Part shown: positions 36,209-44,114 of the stretch, piece by piece
Position numbering within the stretch: position 1 is the first letter of the stretch
Layout: every line of letters begins with the position of its first letter
Assembly: GCA_016784965.1 (NCBI GenBank)
Contig: JADHTQ010000006.1
Location: forward strand, 56,011 to 120,010
DNA: 64,000 nucleotides
From: Bacteriovoracaceae bacterium
GTDB lineage: Bacteria; Bdellovibrionota; Bacteriovoracia; Bacteriovoracales; Bacteriovoracaceae
Direction: 5' to 3'
Notes under the pieces: generated by a model
Seen by the model: the letters and a program-made list of their open reading frames with translations, nothing else
Told to the model about the DNA's origin: nothing
The model's database searches: none
Program-made: the position numbers and the translations under genes

Positions 36209-37153
36209 ATGAACACAGCACATCTAAATGATTCACAACTATTAAACAACACCAAAATACTTGTAAAAAAGGAACACCTAATATCTATAGAAATCCTAGA
36301 TCACTTAGCAGAGATCGAGCGTCGAAAACTGTACTGTTATTTGAAACATTCATCATTGTTTGCCTACTGTCAGGGGGAGTTGGGGTTTTCAGAGCAAGAG
36401 GCATATCGCAGGATTGATGCTATGAGGCTTTCTAAGAAGTTGCCGGAAGTGAAACAAAGCTTAAACAACGGGAGTATGAGTTTAACGAATGCTAACATGG
36501 TCAGTTCTCTATTTAAAAAGAGTAATATTGACCATGATAAAAAGCTGCAGATTGTTGACGATATCAAGGGGATGACAAAAAAGCAGTGTGAAGTAAAGTT
36601 GGACGCAATTAAAGATGAGCTCGGGATTAGTATTGATTCAAAGGCAGAACGTAAGGGCAAAGAAATTGATGGTGGTGTGAGGTTGCATCTTTCTTTAAAT
36701 AAGACAACGGTTGTTAAGCTTGAAAAATTAAAAGGACTTCTTGCTCACACCAACAAAGATCACTCCACTGAAGAGTTACTTAATTTGATGTTAGATAATT
36801 TGATAGAAAAGATTGAGAAGAAGAAATTTAAATCGTGTAGATCTGCTACTGCCAAGAAGCATAAACGGCAAGGGCGCTATATTCAAAAAAGTACCAAGCA
36901 AGTGATATATGAAAAAGCAAATGGGAAATGTCAAAACTGTGGATCTATTTATGCGTTAGAAATAGATCATTTGGAGAGTTTTGCCAAAGGTGGAAATAGT
37001 GACGTGACAAATCTGCAACTTTTATGTCGAAGCTGTAATAGACGTAAGGCCATAAAAGAGTATGGGGTAGAAAAAATTAACAATTGCACTTTGCCCGGAA
37101 ACAGTAATGTTCAAGCAAACCAATATGAATTATTTGATGCACTTTTGTTATAG
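36209..37153 (+). CDS. HNH endonuclease-domain protein
   Basis: 314 residues. The C-terminal 65 residues are an HNH domain with a zinc knuckle: CQNCGSIYALEIDHLESF, then NLQLLCRSCNRRKAIKEYG (CxxC, DH, N, CxxC). The N-terminal 200 residues are helical, starting with LSDSQLLNNTK-type sequence and ending in a KKQCEVKLD helix, as in the multi-copy HNH proteins of Bdellovibrionota and Myxococcota. These proteins are thought to be mobile or phage-related nucleases; a host role is not known. GGAG lies 6 nt before the ATG. A terminator follows at 37265. Confidence 0.85.
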   Translation: MNTAHLNDSQLLNNTKILVKKEHLISIEILDHLAEIERRKLYCYLKHSSLFAYCQGELGFSEQEAYRRIDAMRLSKKLPEVKQSLNNGSMSLTNANMVSSLFKKSNIDHDKKLQIVDDIKGMTKKQCEVKLDAIKDELGISIDSKAERKGKEIDGGVRLHLSLNKTTVVKLEKLKGLLAHTNKDHSTEELLNLMLDNLIEKIEKKKFKSCRSATAKKHKRQGRYIQKSTKQVIYEKANGKCQNCGSIYALEIDHLESFAKGGNSDVTNLQLLCRSCNRRKAIKEYGVEKINNCTLPGNSNVQANQYELFDALLL

Positions 37154-37264
37154 ATAGACAAAATGTTGAGTGTTAATGAGCGTTTATTAGTCTTTATCAG
37201 TGTTTATGATATTTCTGTGACATGTCTTTTAAAAAGTCTGTGACAAGTTTGTGAAAAATATTCT

Positions 37265-37298
37265 TGTGGCGGCCATTTTGCCACAGTTGATTTTTTTT
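37265..37298 (+). terminator. Intrinsic terminator after the HNH gene
   Basis: 6-bp stem TGTGGC / GCCACA (37265-37270, 37280-37285), 9-nt loop, then GTTGA and eight T. The distance of 5 nt from stem to T run makes it moderate in strength. Confidence 0.6.
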
Positions 37299-37409
37299 CA
37301 TATTGCAAAATTTTTGATTGCTGCTACTTTGCAGGGCACAAAGAAACAAGATTTTAAAAAATATTGAAGCAACAATCAAAAACACAACAACTATTAAGGA
37401 GAAGACATT

Positions 37410-37958
37410 ATGAAAACTAGAAATTTAAAAACAATTTGTTTGACTTTAATTTTATCCATCTCATTTGTATGTGGTCCACTGCTTGCGGCCAACCCAAGAC
37501 TTGAAATGGTACAAGAAAGAAAAGAAAAAATTCAAAACGAGCAGACTGAAATTTCAAACTTAAAAGCGGATATCCAAGAGTTAAGTAGCGAAATTGAAGA
37601 GGCCATAGAAAATGAACCCAATGCTAAAAAAGTTGCCATTACAGTTGGCGCAATCTCTGCCATCACAGCAGGTATTGGTGCTTGGGGAATGAAAAAATAC
37701 GGATCTTCAAGTAACACTGGTCACCTAGGACCTGCCATCGCTTCTTTGGTCGCTACTGCAGCTGGAGTTATTGGTGTTGTTGGTGATGGTGTTTATGCTT
37801 ATATCACACTTGGCAAAGCTAAGAGATTAAACAAAGAGCTTAAGGCCGCACAGTCGCAGCTTGAAGATTTAGAATCTGAGCTTGCTAAAGATATTGCTTT
37901 TTTGGCGGAACTTGAAAGTTCGTTTCAAGAAGACGCTGAAGCTGTTGCGCAACAGTAA
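37410..37958 (+). CDS. Exported protein with coiled coils and a glycine-rich membrane hairpin
   Basis: 182 residues. Signal peptide at residues 1-26 (hydrophobic LTLILSISFVCGPLLA, cleaved before NPRL). A coiled coil at about 28-65 is followed by two glycine/alanine-rich hydrophobic segments (VGAISAITAGIGAWGMKKYG; AIASLVATAAGVIGVVGDGV) and a second coiled coil at about 135-180. The layout suggests a homo-oligomeric periplasmic or membrane protein. GGAG precedes the ATG. It is convergent with the YcaO1 gene, 50 nt away, and no conserved partner is evident. Confidence 0.6.
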   Translation: MKTRNLKTICLTLILSISFVCGPLLAANPRLEMVQERKEKIQNEQTEISNLKADIQELSSEIEEAIENEPNAKKVAITVGAISAITAGIGAWGMKKYGSSSNTGHLGPAIASLVATAAGVIGVVGDGVYAYITLGKAKRLNKELKAAQSQLEDLESELAKDIAFLAELESSFQEDAEAVAQQ

Positions 37959-37983
37959 CATTCTCAATATCAATCAGTAACAT

Positions 37984-38015
37984 TCAAAAAGTGACGGGGA
38001 AAATCAGGCTACCAA
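37984..38015. mobile_element. Degraded palindromic-element end beside YcaO1
   Basis: CAAAAAGTGACGG at 37985-37997 matches the right arm of the 80-bp element and is followed by GGCTACC (38005-38011), a one-base variant of its GGTTACC tip after an 8-nt insertion. The CTA (38009-38011) is the TAG stop of the YcaO1 gene. The left arm is missing. Confidence 0.45.
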
Positions 38016-38890
38016 AAAGGGTGGTAAAGAGGTGGTGAGATTTTCTCCTCAGGTGTACCAAAATCCAATTGATGTAAGTTTGATGATTTTAGCTTATAAA
38101 AGTCAAAGAGCTTGAGAGGGGATCCCAATTTTTCCACTTCCCAGCTTGGTATCTCTCTTTCCGTTTGAGGGCCTGAGTGCTCTTTTGGCAATGATTCGTT
38201 GCAAATATGATTAATCCTATTAAGGTTCCTTTCATCAAACATCGACTTCACATGAGGAAATATAGGATTATCTCCTGTTAATCCCCCGTCGAGCAAAAGC
38301 ACTATATCACTTCGGTTTTTGTCTAGGAAGATCTCTAGCGAGAAGTACTCCTCCAGGGCCTTTTTTATCGTTGCCTCCAAGTTGCGACCTGATGCCGTTG
38401 TGAAATGACAAATCTCTCTCTCTAGATAATATTTTTGAGGCTCCTTGATGAAAATGGCATAGTAACCTTTTTGACAGCAGTGCATTTGAAATACATCAAA
38501 AACCTTACCTCTATAGGTAATGGTCCTTAATTTTTTTAAGGGATGCTTTGATCTATAGTGATACAAAAAAGAGTCTCGTTCAAGTAGCTCTGCTTTGGCC
38601 CGTTCAATGATATTTTTTCTGATGAGCCCCCCGGCCATTCCACAGCGGTCATTTAGACCAAGTTCACCTCTTAAAATCTCTTCACCAAACTCTAAAATTG
38701 ATTTTAAATAAGCAGTAAGCAGGTTCTCATTAGTGCCTGTAGCAGTAGGTGCATGCTCTCCATACTCAGACCTGATAACAATCGAATAAAATCCATTTTG
38801 GTTATAAACAGAAAGGGTAAGATTGCCAGCAATCTCTTTGTCTTTGATCAAAAAGCTAGATAGTGAGACTAGCGAAGTTTGTAGGTCCAT
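38009..38890 (-). CDS. YcaO-domain protein, cassette 1
   Basis: 293 residues from ATG 38890 (GGGGT 8 nt upstream; a TTG lies at 38911). Three YcaO ATP-binding segments are visible: TATGTNENLLTAYLKSILEF (G-x-x...S-x-x-E), GLIRKNIIERAKAELLERD (the E-L-L-E-R-D helix) and TASGRNLEATIKKALEEYF. YcaO enzymes activate peptide amides with ATP to form azolines, thioamides or amidines in RiPPs, or modify proteins. It is shorter than typical YcaO (400-600) and the first motif reads EFGEE where EAVER is usual, so catalysis needs testing. It overlaps the SBP1 gene by 22 nt and has no E1-like or TfuA partner nearby. Confidence 0.75.
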   Translation of the reverse strand: MDLQTSLVSLSSFLIKDKEIAGNLTLSVYNQNGFYSIVIRSEYGEHAPTATGTNENLLTAYLKSILEFGEEILRGELGLNDRCGMAGGLIRKNIIERAKAELLERDSFLYHYRSKHPLKKLRTITYRGKVFDVFQMHCCQKGYYAIFIKEPQKYYLEREICHFTTASGRNLEATIKKALEEYFSLEIFLDKNRSDIVLLLDGGLTGDNPIFPHVKSMFDERNLNRINHICNESLPKEHSGPQTEREIPSWEVEKLGSPLKLFDFYKLKSSNLHQLDFGTPEEKISPPLYHPFW

Positions 38891-40497
38891 GTTTGGATAC
38901 CCCAGCCCCAAGATAGATCATCATTTCTTTCTAATAGTGGTGATTCAATCACAACTCCTGGAAAATGGCCCAAGGGAAACATTCTTCTATCTTTGATAAT
39001 CTCTTCTTCAAGTTTGAGCATAGAGGCATTAAATTTGTCCTGTGTGCCTTGGATTGAAGCATTTAATATGTCTTTGTCTGAAATAATATCTCTAAGCTCA
39101 GTTAAAAAGGCAAAAGAGCTCAGAGGATCTGCTTGGGCGATACCCAGTGGAGTCAAGTTCATGTCAACTTCACTAGACCATATTTTATTGATATCCTTTC
39201 TTGGATACAACCTAACCTCGACGTATGTAGAAAGGTCTATCTTGATATAATTCAATATCTCCTTAAAAAATGGAATTTCTGACCACTCATCCAATGTGGC
39301 CAAAACATATCTCTTCTTAATGGCCGGCAGTTGTACTTCTTTAGTTTGAGATATCATCTTTAAAAAAGTATCTTCTTTTACTCCAAAGCTTCTATTATAA
39401 GGAGATATTCCATAGGCCTTTTGCCCGAGTGGAGCTTGTTTCATTAGTTTTGTCTTCTGCCTTTGTAAGCTCAGATAGAAGAAGCTACGAAGCTCACGGG
39501 GAACAGATTTATTCATCCCTATATAAACAACCCACTCCGAAGGCATCTGCCTAACTTTAAATCCCTTAGATTTTATAATACTAAGGTGTTCTTTAGTTAA
39601 AGCATAGCCATATAGATACGCTAAATGATGTTTAGTAGTGTCTAATGAGTTAATGAAGGAGTTTGTATCCTCTGAGAAATAAGACTTAAGGTAGACATCC
39701 TTAACTGAGTTTGCCCTTAACTTTTGTTTATAGTTGGGATTTGGAGTTAGGTGAATAAAGCCTTCTTTAAATTCTAGGTAACGATATGGCCCTGTCACAT
39801 CTCTGATGGTCTTACTATTTTTTTCAATGGGAAGCTGGTCTTTCATAAAAATTGAAAAATCAGCTAATGTGAAAAGATATTTAATATTAATGGGTATATC
39901 TGTAAAGTGAACCTCAAAACTTTTTTCAAGGCAACGTACTTTTTTTATCAATGGTTTTAAAACAATATGATGAGAATTGAAAACACTTTCTTCGAAGCTA
40001 GAACAGAAATCCTTTATCCCGAGAGGCCTTCCATTTGACGTAACAACTGAAGTACTGGGAGTTACTCTAATTACTTTCTTCTCAAAATCAATATCAACAT
40101 CTGAGTAAACTGAACCAAAACCACCACGAAGAGATTCTTTAGCGTGAAATGCATAGAGATGCTCACAAATTACTTGATCACCAACTGTGATAATATTTCT
40201 GGGATCAACATTTTGAGAAAAAACAAATGGGAAATAAGCGTTAATCCTATCCATTGGTTTAGTACCCTTTGAACACGAAAATAAAAGAAGGTTGCAAGCA
40301 ACGGCAACGATCACCAGATTTAATGATTTCATTAGTACTTTTGATCGTCTTAGTTCTTTTTTTATCACCTTTTTCAACCTTGTTAGGGCCCGTAGATTTA
40401 GCTCCAAGGGCCTGAATAGAGTAACTGTAAGTAGTCCAAAAATTATAGAAGTACTAATAAAATTTTCAACTATGAAATTACTAATAAAATTTTTCAT
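38869..40497 (-). CDS. Peptide-binding lipoprotein (SBP family 5-like), cassette 1
   Basis: 542 residues, with a diverged bacterial extracellular solute-binding family 5 body (DFEKKVIRVTPSTSVV, TGPYRYLEFKEGFIHLTPN, VYLKSYFSEDTNSFINSL). A lipoprotein signal begins at Met56 (MKSLNLVIVAVACNLLLFSC, Cys75). The start at 40497 nevertheless has a good GAAAGGA site, so the first 55 residues, which include a hydrophobic stretch and a basic segment, may be translated; a second start at 40332 has a weak site. Its 3' end overlaps YcaO1 by 22 nt and it is divergent from the kinase gene at 40534. No ABC permease or ATPase is nearby. It is a distant paralogue of the protein at 46228. Confidence 0.75.
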   Translation of the reverse strand: MKNFISNFIVENFISTSIIFGLLTVTLFRPLELNLRALTRLKKVIKKELRRSKVLMKSLNLVIVAVACNLLLFSCSKGTKPMDRINAYFPFVFSQNVDPRNIITVGDQVICEHLYAFHAKESLRGGFGSVYSDVDIDFEKKVIRVTPSTSVVTSNGRPLGIKDFCSSFEESVFNSHHIVLKPLIKKVRCLEKSFEVHFTDIPINIKYLFTLADFSIFMKDQLPIEKNSKTIRDVTGPYRYLEFKEGFIHLTPNPNYKQKLRANSVKDVYLKSYFSEDTNSFINSLDTTKHHLAYLYGYALTKEHLSIIKSKGFKVRQMPSEWVVYIGMNKSVPRELRSFFYLSLQRQKTKLMKQAPLGQKAYGISPYNRSFGVKEDTFLKMISQTKEVQLPAIKKRYVLATLDEWSEIPFFKEILNYIKIDLSTYVEVRLYPRKDINKIWSSEVDMNLTPLGIAQADPLSSFAFLTELRDIISDKDILNASIQGTQDKFNASMLKLEEEIIKDRRMFPLGHFPGVVIESPLLERNDDLSWGWGIQTWTYKLR

Positions 40498-40533
40498 GTT
40501 CTATTCCTTTCTTCACTATTATGTAGTAGGTAG

Positions 40534-42468
40534 TTGTATATTACTAATTCATCAGGTCAAGTGATTAAAGTGAAGACTGAAATAAAGAAATACATGATCT
40601 TCTTTCTAATCCCATTAATGGTAGGGAATATCCTGTTGTTTTTCTGGAAGCAATACTCCACCACTGACTCAATTGCTATTATTTCAAGGTCTTATGTTAA
40701 ACAAAAAGAGTTTAAAGGGCTGGAGTTTAACTCCCCTTCTTTTGTACCTGTCCTTATGAATATCTTGGAAGATAACTCACATGTCTTTATCAGTAATCTA
40801 ATAGTCAAAAAGAAAGGTCTTCAGGTGTTTGAACACTCCTCAAACTCTCAAAAACTGCAGTTTACTGATGTTTGGATTAACAGGTTTAAGATTAATTACA
40901 ATCACGAAAATCTAAAACTCTCGCTAGACTTAACTCACTCTATCTATTGGTTGGCATTTTTTAATTTTATTTTGATAGCATTAATTCTTTTAGCTCACAT
41001 TATTTTTAAACTGATTGTCGAAAGAATCAATTCTGCTCAAGAGCATGAAATTATTTTAAAGAAAGAAGAAGTAGCTTCTCAAGTCGCTCATGACATTAGG
41101 TCTCCTTTGGCGGCACTTAGCATGATAACTGGTGATTTAGATGGTATTAAAGAAGAAAAAAGGCTCATCATTAGAGGGGCCGTAACAAGAATCAATGATA
41201 TTGCCAACGGGCTTCTTGTTAAAAATAAAGAGCTGGCCAAAAAGAGTAGCAAAAAAGAAGTATCAAAAGAAAAGAGTGAGAAGGTTCTACTATCTACTTT
41301 GGTCGATGGGATAATATCTGAGAAAAGAACACAGTTTAGGGGTAAGCCCCGAATAAAGATTGATAGTACCTTTGATAAGTCTTCTTACGGTCTTTTTTCA
41401 TTAGTTCAGCCGACTGAGTTTAAGAGAGTTTGTAGCAATCTTTTAAATAATGCTGTTGAGATCCTGGATCAAAGCGGAGATGTCACGATTTCTCTAAAGA
41501 GGTCAGGTGATGAAATTGAGTTAAGGGTAGAAGATAATGGCAAGGGTATCCCCGCCCACATATTGTCAAAACTAGGTCTAAAAGGTGAATCCCACGGTAA
41601 AAAGGAGGGAAGCGGTCTGGGACTTTATCATGCCAAGGCCTCTGTTGAATCCTGGGATGGCCAGCTAAAGATTGAGTCTGAGGTCGGTGTAGGTACTTCT
41701 GTCATTATAACATTGCCAATTTCAGGGCCTCCTCAATGGTTTGTACCGTCAGTTGAGTTAACAAATAATGTAGAAATTTGTGTTTTAGATGATGATCAAA
41801 GTATCCATCACATCTGGGACTCTAGATTCTCATCTGCTGATTTTGAGGCCAATGATATTAAAGTCCATCACTTTACATCTGCTAATGAAATCATCTCTTG
41901 GTATAAGCATCAGGGGAACGTTGAAAATATGTGGTTCTTTGTTGATTATGAGCTACTGGGCCACTCTATTAATGGATTTGATGTGATTAAGGAGATGGGT
42001 GTTACTCAGAGTTCTAGCTTAGTGACAAGTCGATATGAGGACAAAAAGATCATTGAAACTGTAGAATCCTTAGGGATGGGTCTTATACCAAAGTCCATGG
42101 TCAGCTATATCCCTATTAATATCACACCTAAAGTCAGCAAGGATAAAGTGACTGTTCTTTTGGATGATGACCCTCTTGTCCATATGATCTGGGAATATGG
42201 TGCCAAAGAAAATTGTGGAGTTGACTTTCGGCCATTTTTTAAGCCAGAGAAACTTATGAATCAGCTTGATACATACGACACAAGTTCAACCTTTTATATC
42301 GACTCATGTTTAGACAATGATGTAAAAGGCGAAGATATTGCAAAAGAGATTTTCAATAGAGGATTTGAAAATATTTATTTAGCTACCGGGTATGATCCTG
42401 ATCATTTTGGCAAGCTGGAATTCGTTAAGGGGGTTGTGGGGAAAAATCATCCCTGGTCAATTGCTTAG
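40534..42468 (+). CDS. Hybrid sensor histidine kinase with two receiver domains, cassette 1
   Basis: 644 residues from a TTG at 40534; GTGs at 40561 and 40570 are alternatives, and 40570 gives the tidy start MKTEIKKYMIFF. Membrane helices at about 21-38 and 136-160 enclose a 97-residue periplasmic domain. Then come the HisKA box (SQVAHDIRSPLAAL, His186), N box NNAVEIL, G boxes DNGKGIP and GSGLGLYHAK, and two receiver domains beginning CVLDDDQSIHHIW and VLLDDDPLVHMIW, with likely phospho-acceptors in FFVDYEL and FYIDSCL. No DNA-binding output domain is present. Divergent from SBP1 with 36 nt between them. Confidence 0.9.
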   Translation: MYITNSSGQVIKVKTEIKKYMIFFLIPLMVGNILLFFWKQYSTTDSIAIISRSYVKQKEFKGLEFNSPSFVPVLMNILEDNSHVFISNLIVKKKGLQVFEHSSNSQKLQFTDVWINRFKINYNHENLKLSLDLTHSIYWLAFFNFILIALILLAHIIFKLIVERINSAQEHEIILKKEEVASQVAHDIRSPLAALSMITGDLDGIKEEKRLIIRGAVTRINDIANGLLVKNKELAKKSSKKEVSKEKSEKVLLSTLVDGIISEKRTQFRGKPRIKIDSTFDKSSYGLFSLVQPTEFKRVCSNLLNNAVEILDQSGDVTISLKRSGDEIELRVEDNGKGIPAHILSKLGLKGESHGKKEGSGLGLYHAKASVESWDGQLKIESEVGVGTSVIITLPISGPPQWFVPSVELTNNVEICVLDDDQSIHHIWDSRFSSADFEANDIKVHHFTSANEIISWYKHQGNVENMWFFVDYELLGHSINGFDVIKEMGVTQSSSLVTSRYEDKKIIETVESLGMGLIPKSMVSYIPINITPKVSKDKVTVLLDDDPLVHMIWEYGAKENCGVDFRPFFKPEKLMNQLDTYDTSSTFYIDSCLDNDVKGEDIAKEIFNRGFENIYLATGYDPDHFGKLEFVKGVVGKNHPWSIA

Positions 42469-42581
42469 GTTGGGACAGGCCTATCTTGGTTAATGAGCTA
42501 TAGCTTATGACGCTAGTGTTGTTAAGTATTAAGATATTGAAATTTTGAAATATTAAAATATTAAAGTCTTAAAATCTTGTT

Positions 42582-42660
42582 CTTTTTTGTGCGGTGGGTA
42601 TCAAAAAAGTGACGGTTACCCAGGGGGTTACCCAGGGGTTATCCAGGGAGTATCGAGGGA
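42582..42660. mobile_element. Right half of the palindromic element with tandem 11-12-mers
   Basis: The sequence CAAAAAAGTGACGGTTACC ends at 42620, preceded by GGGTAT; a mirror-image CTTTTTTG at 42582-42589 forms a small hairpin, so this is a shortened copy. The GGTTACC tip is followed by GGTTACCCAGGG, GGTTACCCAGG, GGTTATCCAGG and a decayed GAGTATCGAGGG (42614-42659). The TAA stop of ATPase copy 2 is read from the third unit. Confidence 0.75.
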
Positions 42661-43817
42661 ATATTTTGCCATGGTATGGCCCATAAGTTTTTATCAAGCT
42701 TTTGTTTATTATCACAGCGACAAATAATGTATGAGCATGAGGCCTTTGGATACTCTTTTAAAAAGGTTCTTAGGTGTTTTCCATGACTTGGTGTAGGATT
42801 TTTTGACCACTTAACCTCTATGGGAATCAGGCCATCACCATAATCAATAACCCAATCGACCTCAGGCCCGTCTGGATCTTTCCAAAATTTTAATTTGGCC
42901 ATAGGATTTACTTGTCGTAATTGCCTAAGCAACTCTATACCAACAAACTGTTTAAATAGGTCTCCTTTGCGCTCATTGGTTACACGAACTCCTTCCTGTG
43001 CTGCTGATCTTCGGACTCCCATATCAAAAAAGAGGTACCTAGATGATTTAACAAGTTTTTTTCTGGTCTCACTGTAAGTTATAGATTGAATTCTTTCAGT
43101 TATTAAACAATCAAATAGTATCTCATAATAATTGGCAATAGTTTTAGGATCCACGCCTAGCTCTTGAGCAAGACTAGAGTGCCTAATGATACGACCAGCT
43201 TCCATACCTGCCAATTCCAAAAACCGTGCAAAAGGCCCAAGCTCCCTTACTAGTGCCTCAGCACGCACCTCTTCTTCCAAATATGTTTCCACATAGCTAT
43301 TTAAATCAATTTCTTTATTTTTTTTAGATTTTGTTAAAGCGATCTCCGGTAATGACCCATAAAAAAGAAGCTGTTGTATATCCGTTTGTTGGTATTCTTG
43401 CATACTAAATGGATCTAAGCGCAAACTTACCACTCGACCTGGAAGTAAATTGACGTTTTTTTGTTTTTTTAATTTTCTCGCCGAAGATCCGGTTAAAATA
43501 AATTGCCCTTGTCCATCATCGATAAGCTCTTGCACAATATCCATTAACACCGGTACTCTTTGAATTTCATCAATAATTATAAGTGGCATAGGACTATTTA
43601 AAGCAAGGGCCTCAAATTTTAACTTCTCTGGATTTTTTTCATACTCTAAACGTATCCTGGGATTTAAAAGAGTAATGGTTAGTTCAGCATCTATTTCCTT
43701 TAGCAGCGTCGTCTTTCCAACTTGTCTTGGGCCTAATAACAGAATGCTTTTACCTCGCTGCAAATGAGCATGAATTTCACTACTTAACAATCTAGGAATC
43801 TTAGTTTTTGAGACCAT
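42639..43817 (-). CDS. AAA_14/DUF4143 ATPase, copy 2
   Basis: 392 residues. Walker A LLGPRQVGKTTLL at about 28-40, Walker B LIIIDEIQRVP near 85, sensor-like FILTGSSARKL, and a C-terminal nuclease-like pattern PEVDWVIDYGDGLIPIEVKW. It begins MVSKTKIPRLLSSEIHAHLQ, a different subfamily from copy 1. Its stop codon is inside the element-derived tandem repeat. The start codon region contains GGTCC, and GGGACC lies 25 nt upstream, possibly an operator. Confidence 0.85.
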   Translation of the reverse strand: MVSKTKIPRLLSSEIHAHLQRGKSILLLGPRQVGKTTLLKEIDAELTITLLNPRIRLEYEKNPEKLKFEALALNSPMPLIIIDEIQRVPVLMDIVQELIDDGQGQFILTGSSARKLKKQKNVNLLPGRVVSLRLDPFSMQEYQQTDIQQLLFYGSLPEIALTKSKKNKEIDLNSYVETYLEEEVRAEALVRELGPFARFLELAGMEAGRIIRHSSLAQELGVDPKTIANYYEILFDCLITERIQSITYSETRKKLVKSSRYLFFDMGVRRSAAQEGVRVTNERKGDLFKQFVGIELLRQLRQVNPMAKLKFWKDPDGPEVDWVIDYGDGLIPIEVKWSKNPTPSHGKHLRTFLKEYPKASCSYIICRCDNKQKLDKNLWAIPWQNIPSILPG

Positions 43818-43986
43818 GGTCCTTATATTCTACGAAATTTGGGACCTATGTCAAGTTATTTTCATTTCTAACCATTACTTTTAAGTTTTTAATTTGAAAA
43901 ATATTGCTACTAGCATATCAAACTGACGTTGCTTTATTGTTCTCACATTAAGTCTAGGGAACTTATTCAACATATAGATACGTATG

Positions 43987-44017
43987 TATGGCATATGGCA
44001 CTATGGCACTATGGCAT
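43987..44017. repeat. Four tandem 7-8-bp repeats TATGGCA(C)
   Basis: TATGGCA, TATGGCAC, TATGGCAC, TATGGCAT in the 292-bp gap between ATPase copies 2 and 3. The rest of the gap is AT-rich except for a hairpin, AACGCTTT-loop-AAAGCGTT (44060-44080), just before the element end at 44090. Confidence 0.65.
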
Positions 44018-44089
44018 TATGTTGTAACAACACTTTACAGTCTATCACTTATGCCTCGTAACGCTTTTGTGTAAAGCGTTTTGTGCAAA

Positions 44090-44114
44090 GGGTATCAAAA
44101 AAGTGACGGTTACC
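44090..44114. mobile_element. Right half of the palindromic element at the 3' end of ATPase copy 3
   Basis: GGGTAT then CAAAAAAGTGACGGTTACC, identical to the right arm of the intact copies. Bases 44110-44112 within GGTTACC are the TAA stop of the ATPase gene. A hairpin at 44060-44080 beginning GTAACGC may be a decayed left arm. Confidence 0.75.

Noticed and set aside
38009..38890. YcaO1 as a complete azoline synthetase
   Set aside because: No E1/ThiF-like or flavin dehydrogenase partner is present and the protein is short, so only the YcaO domain itself is claimed.
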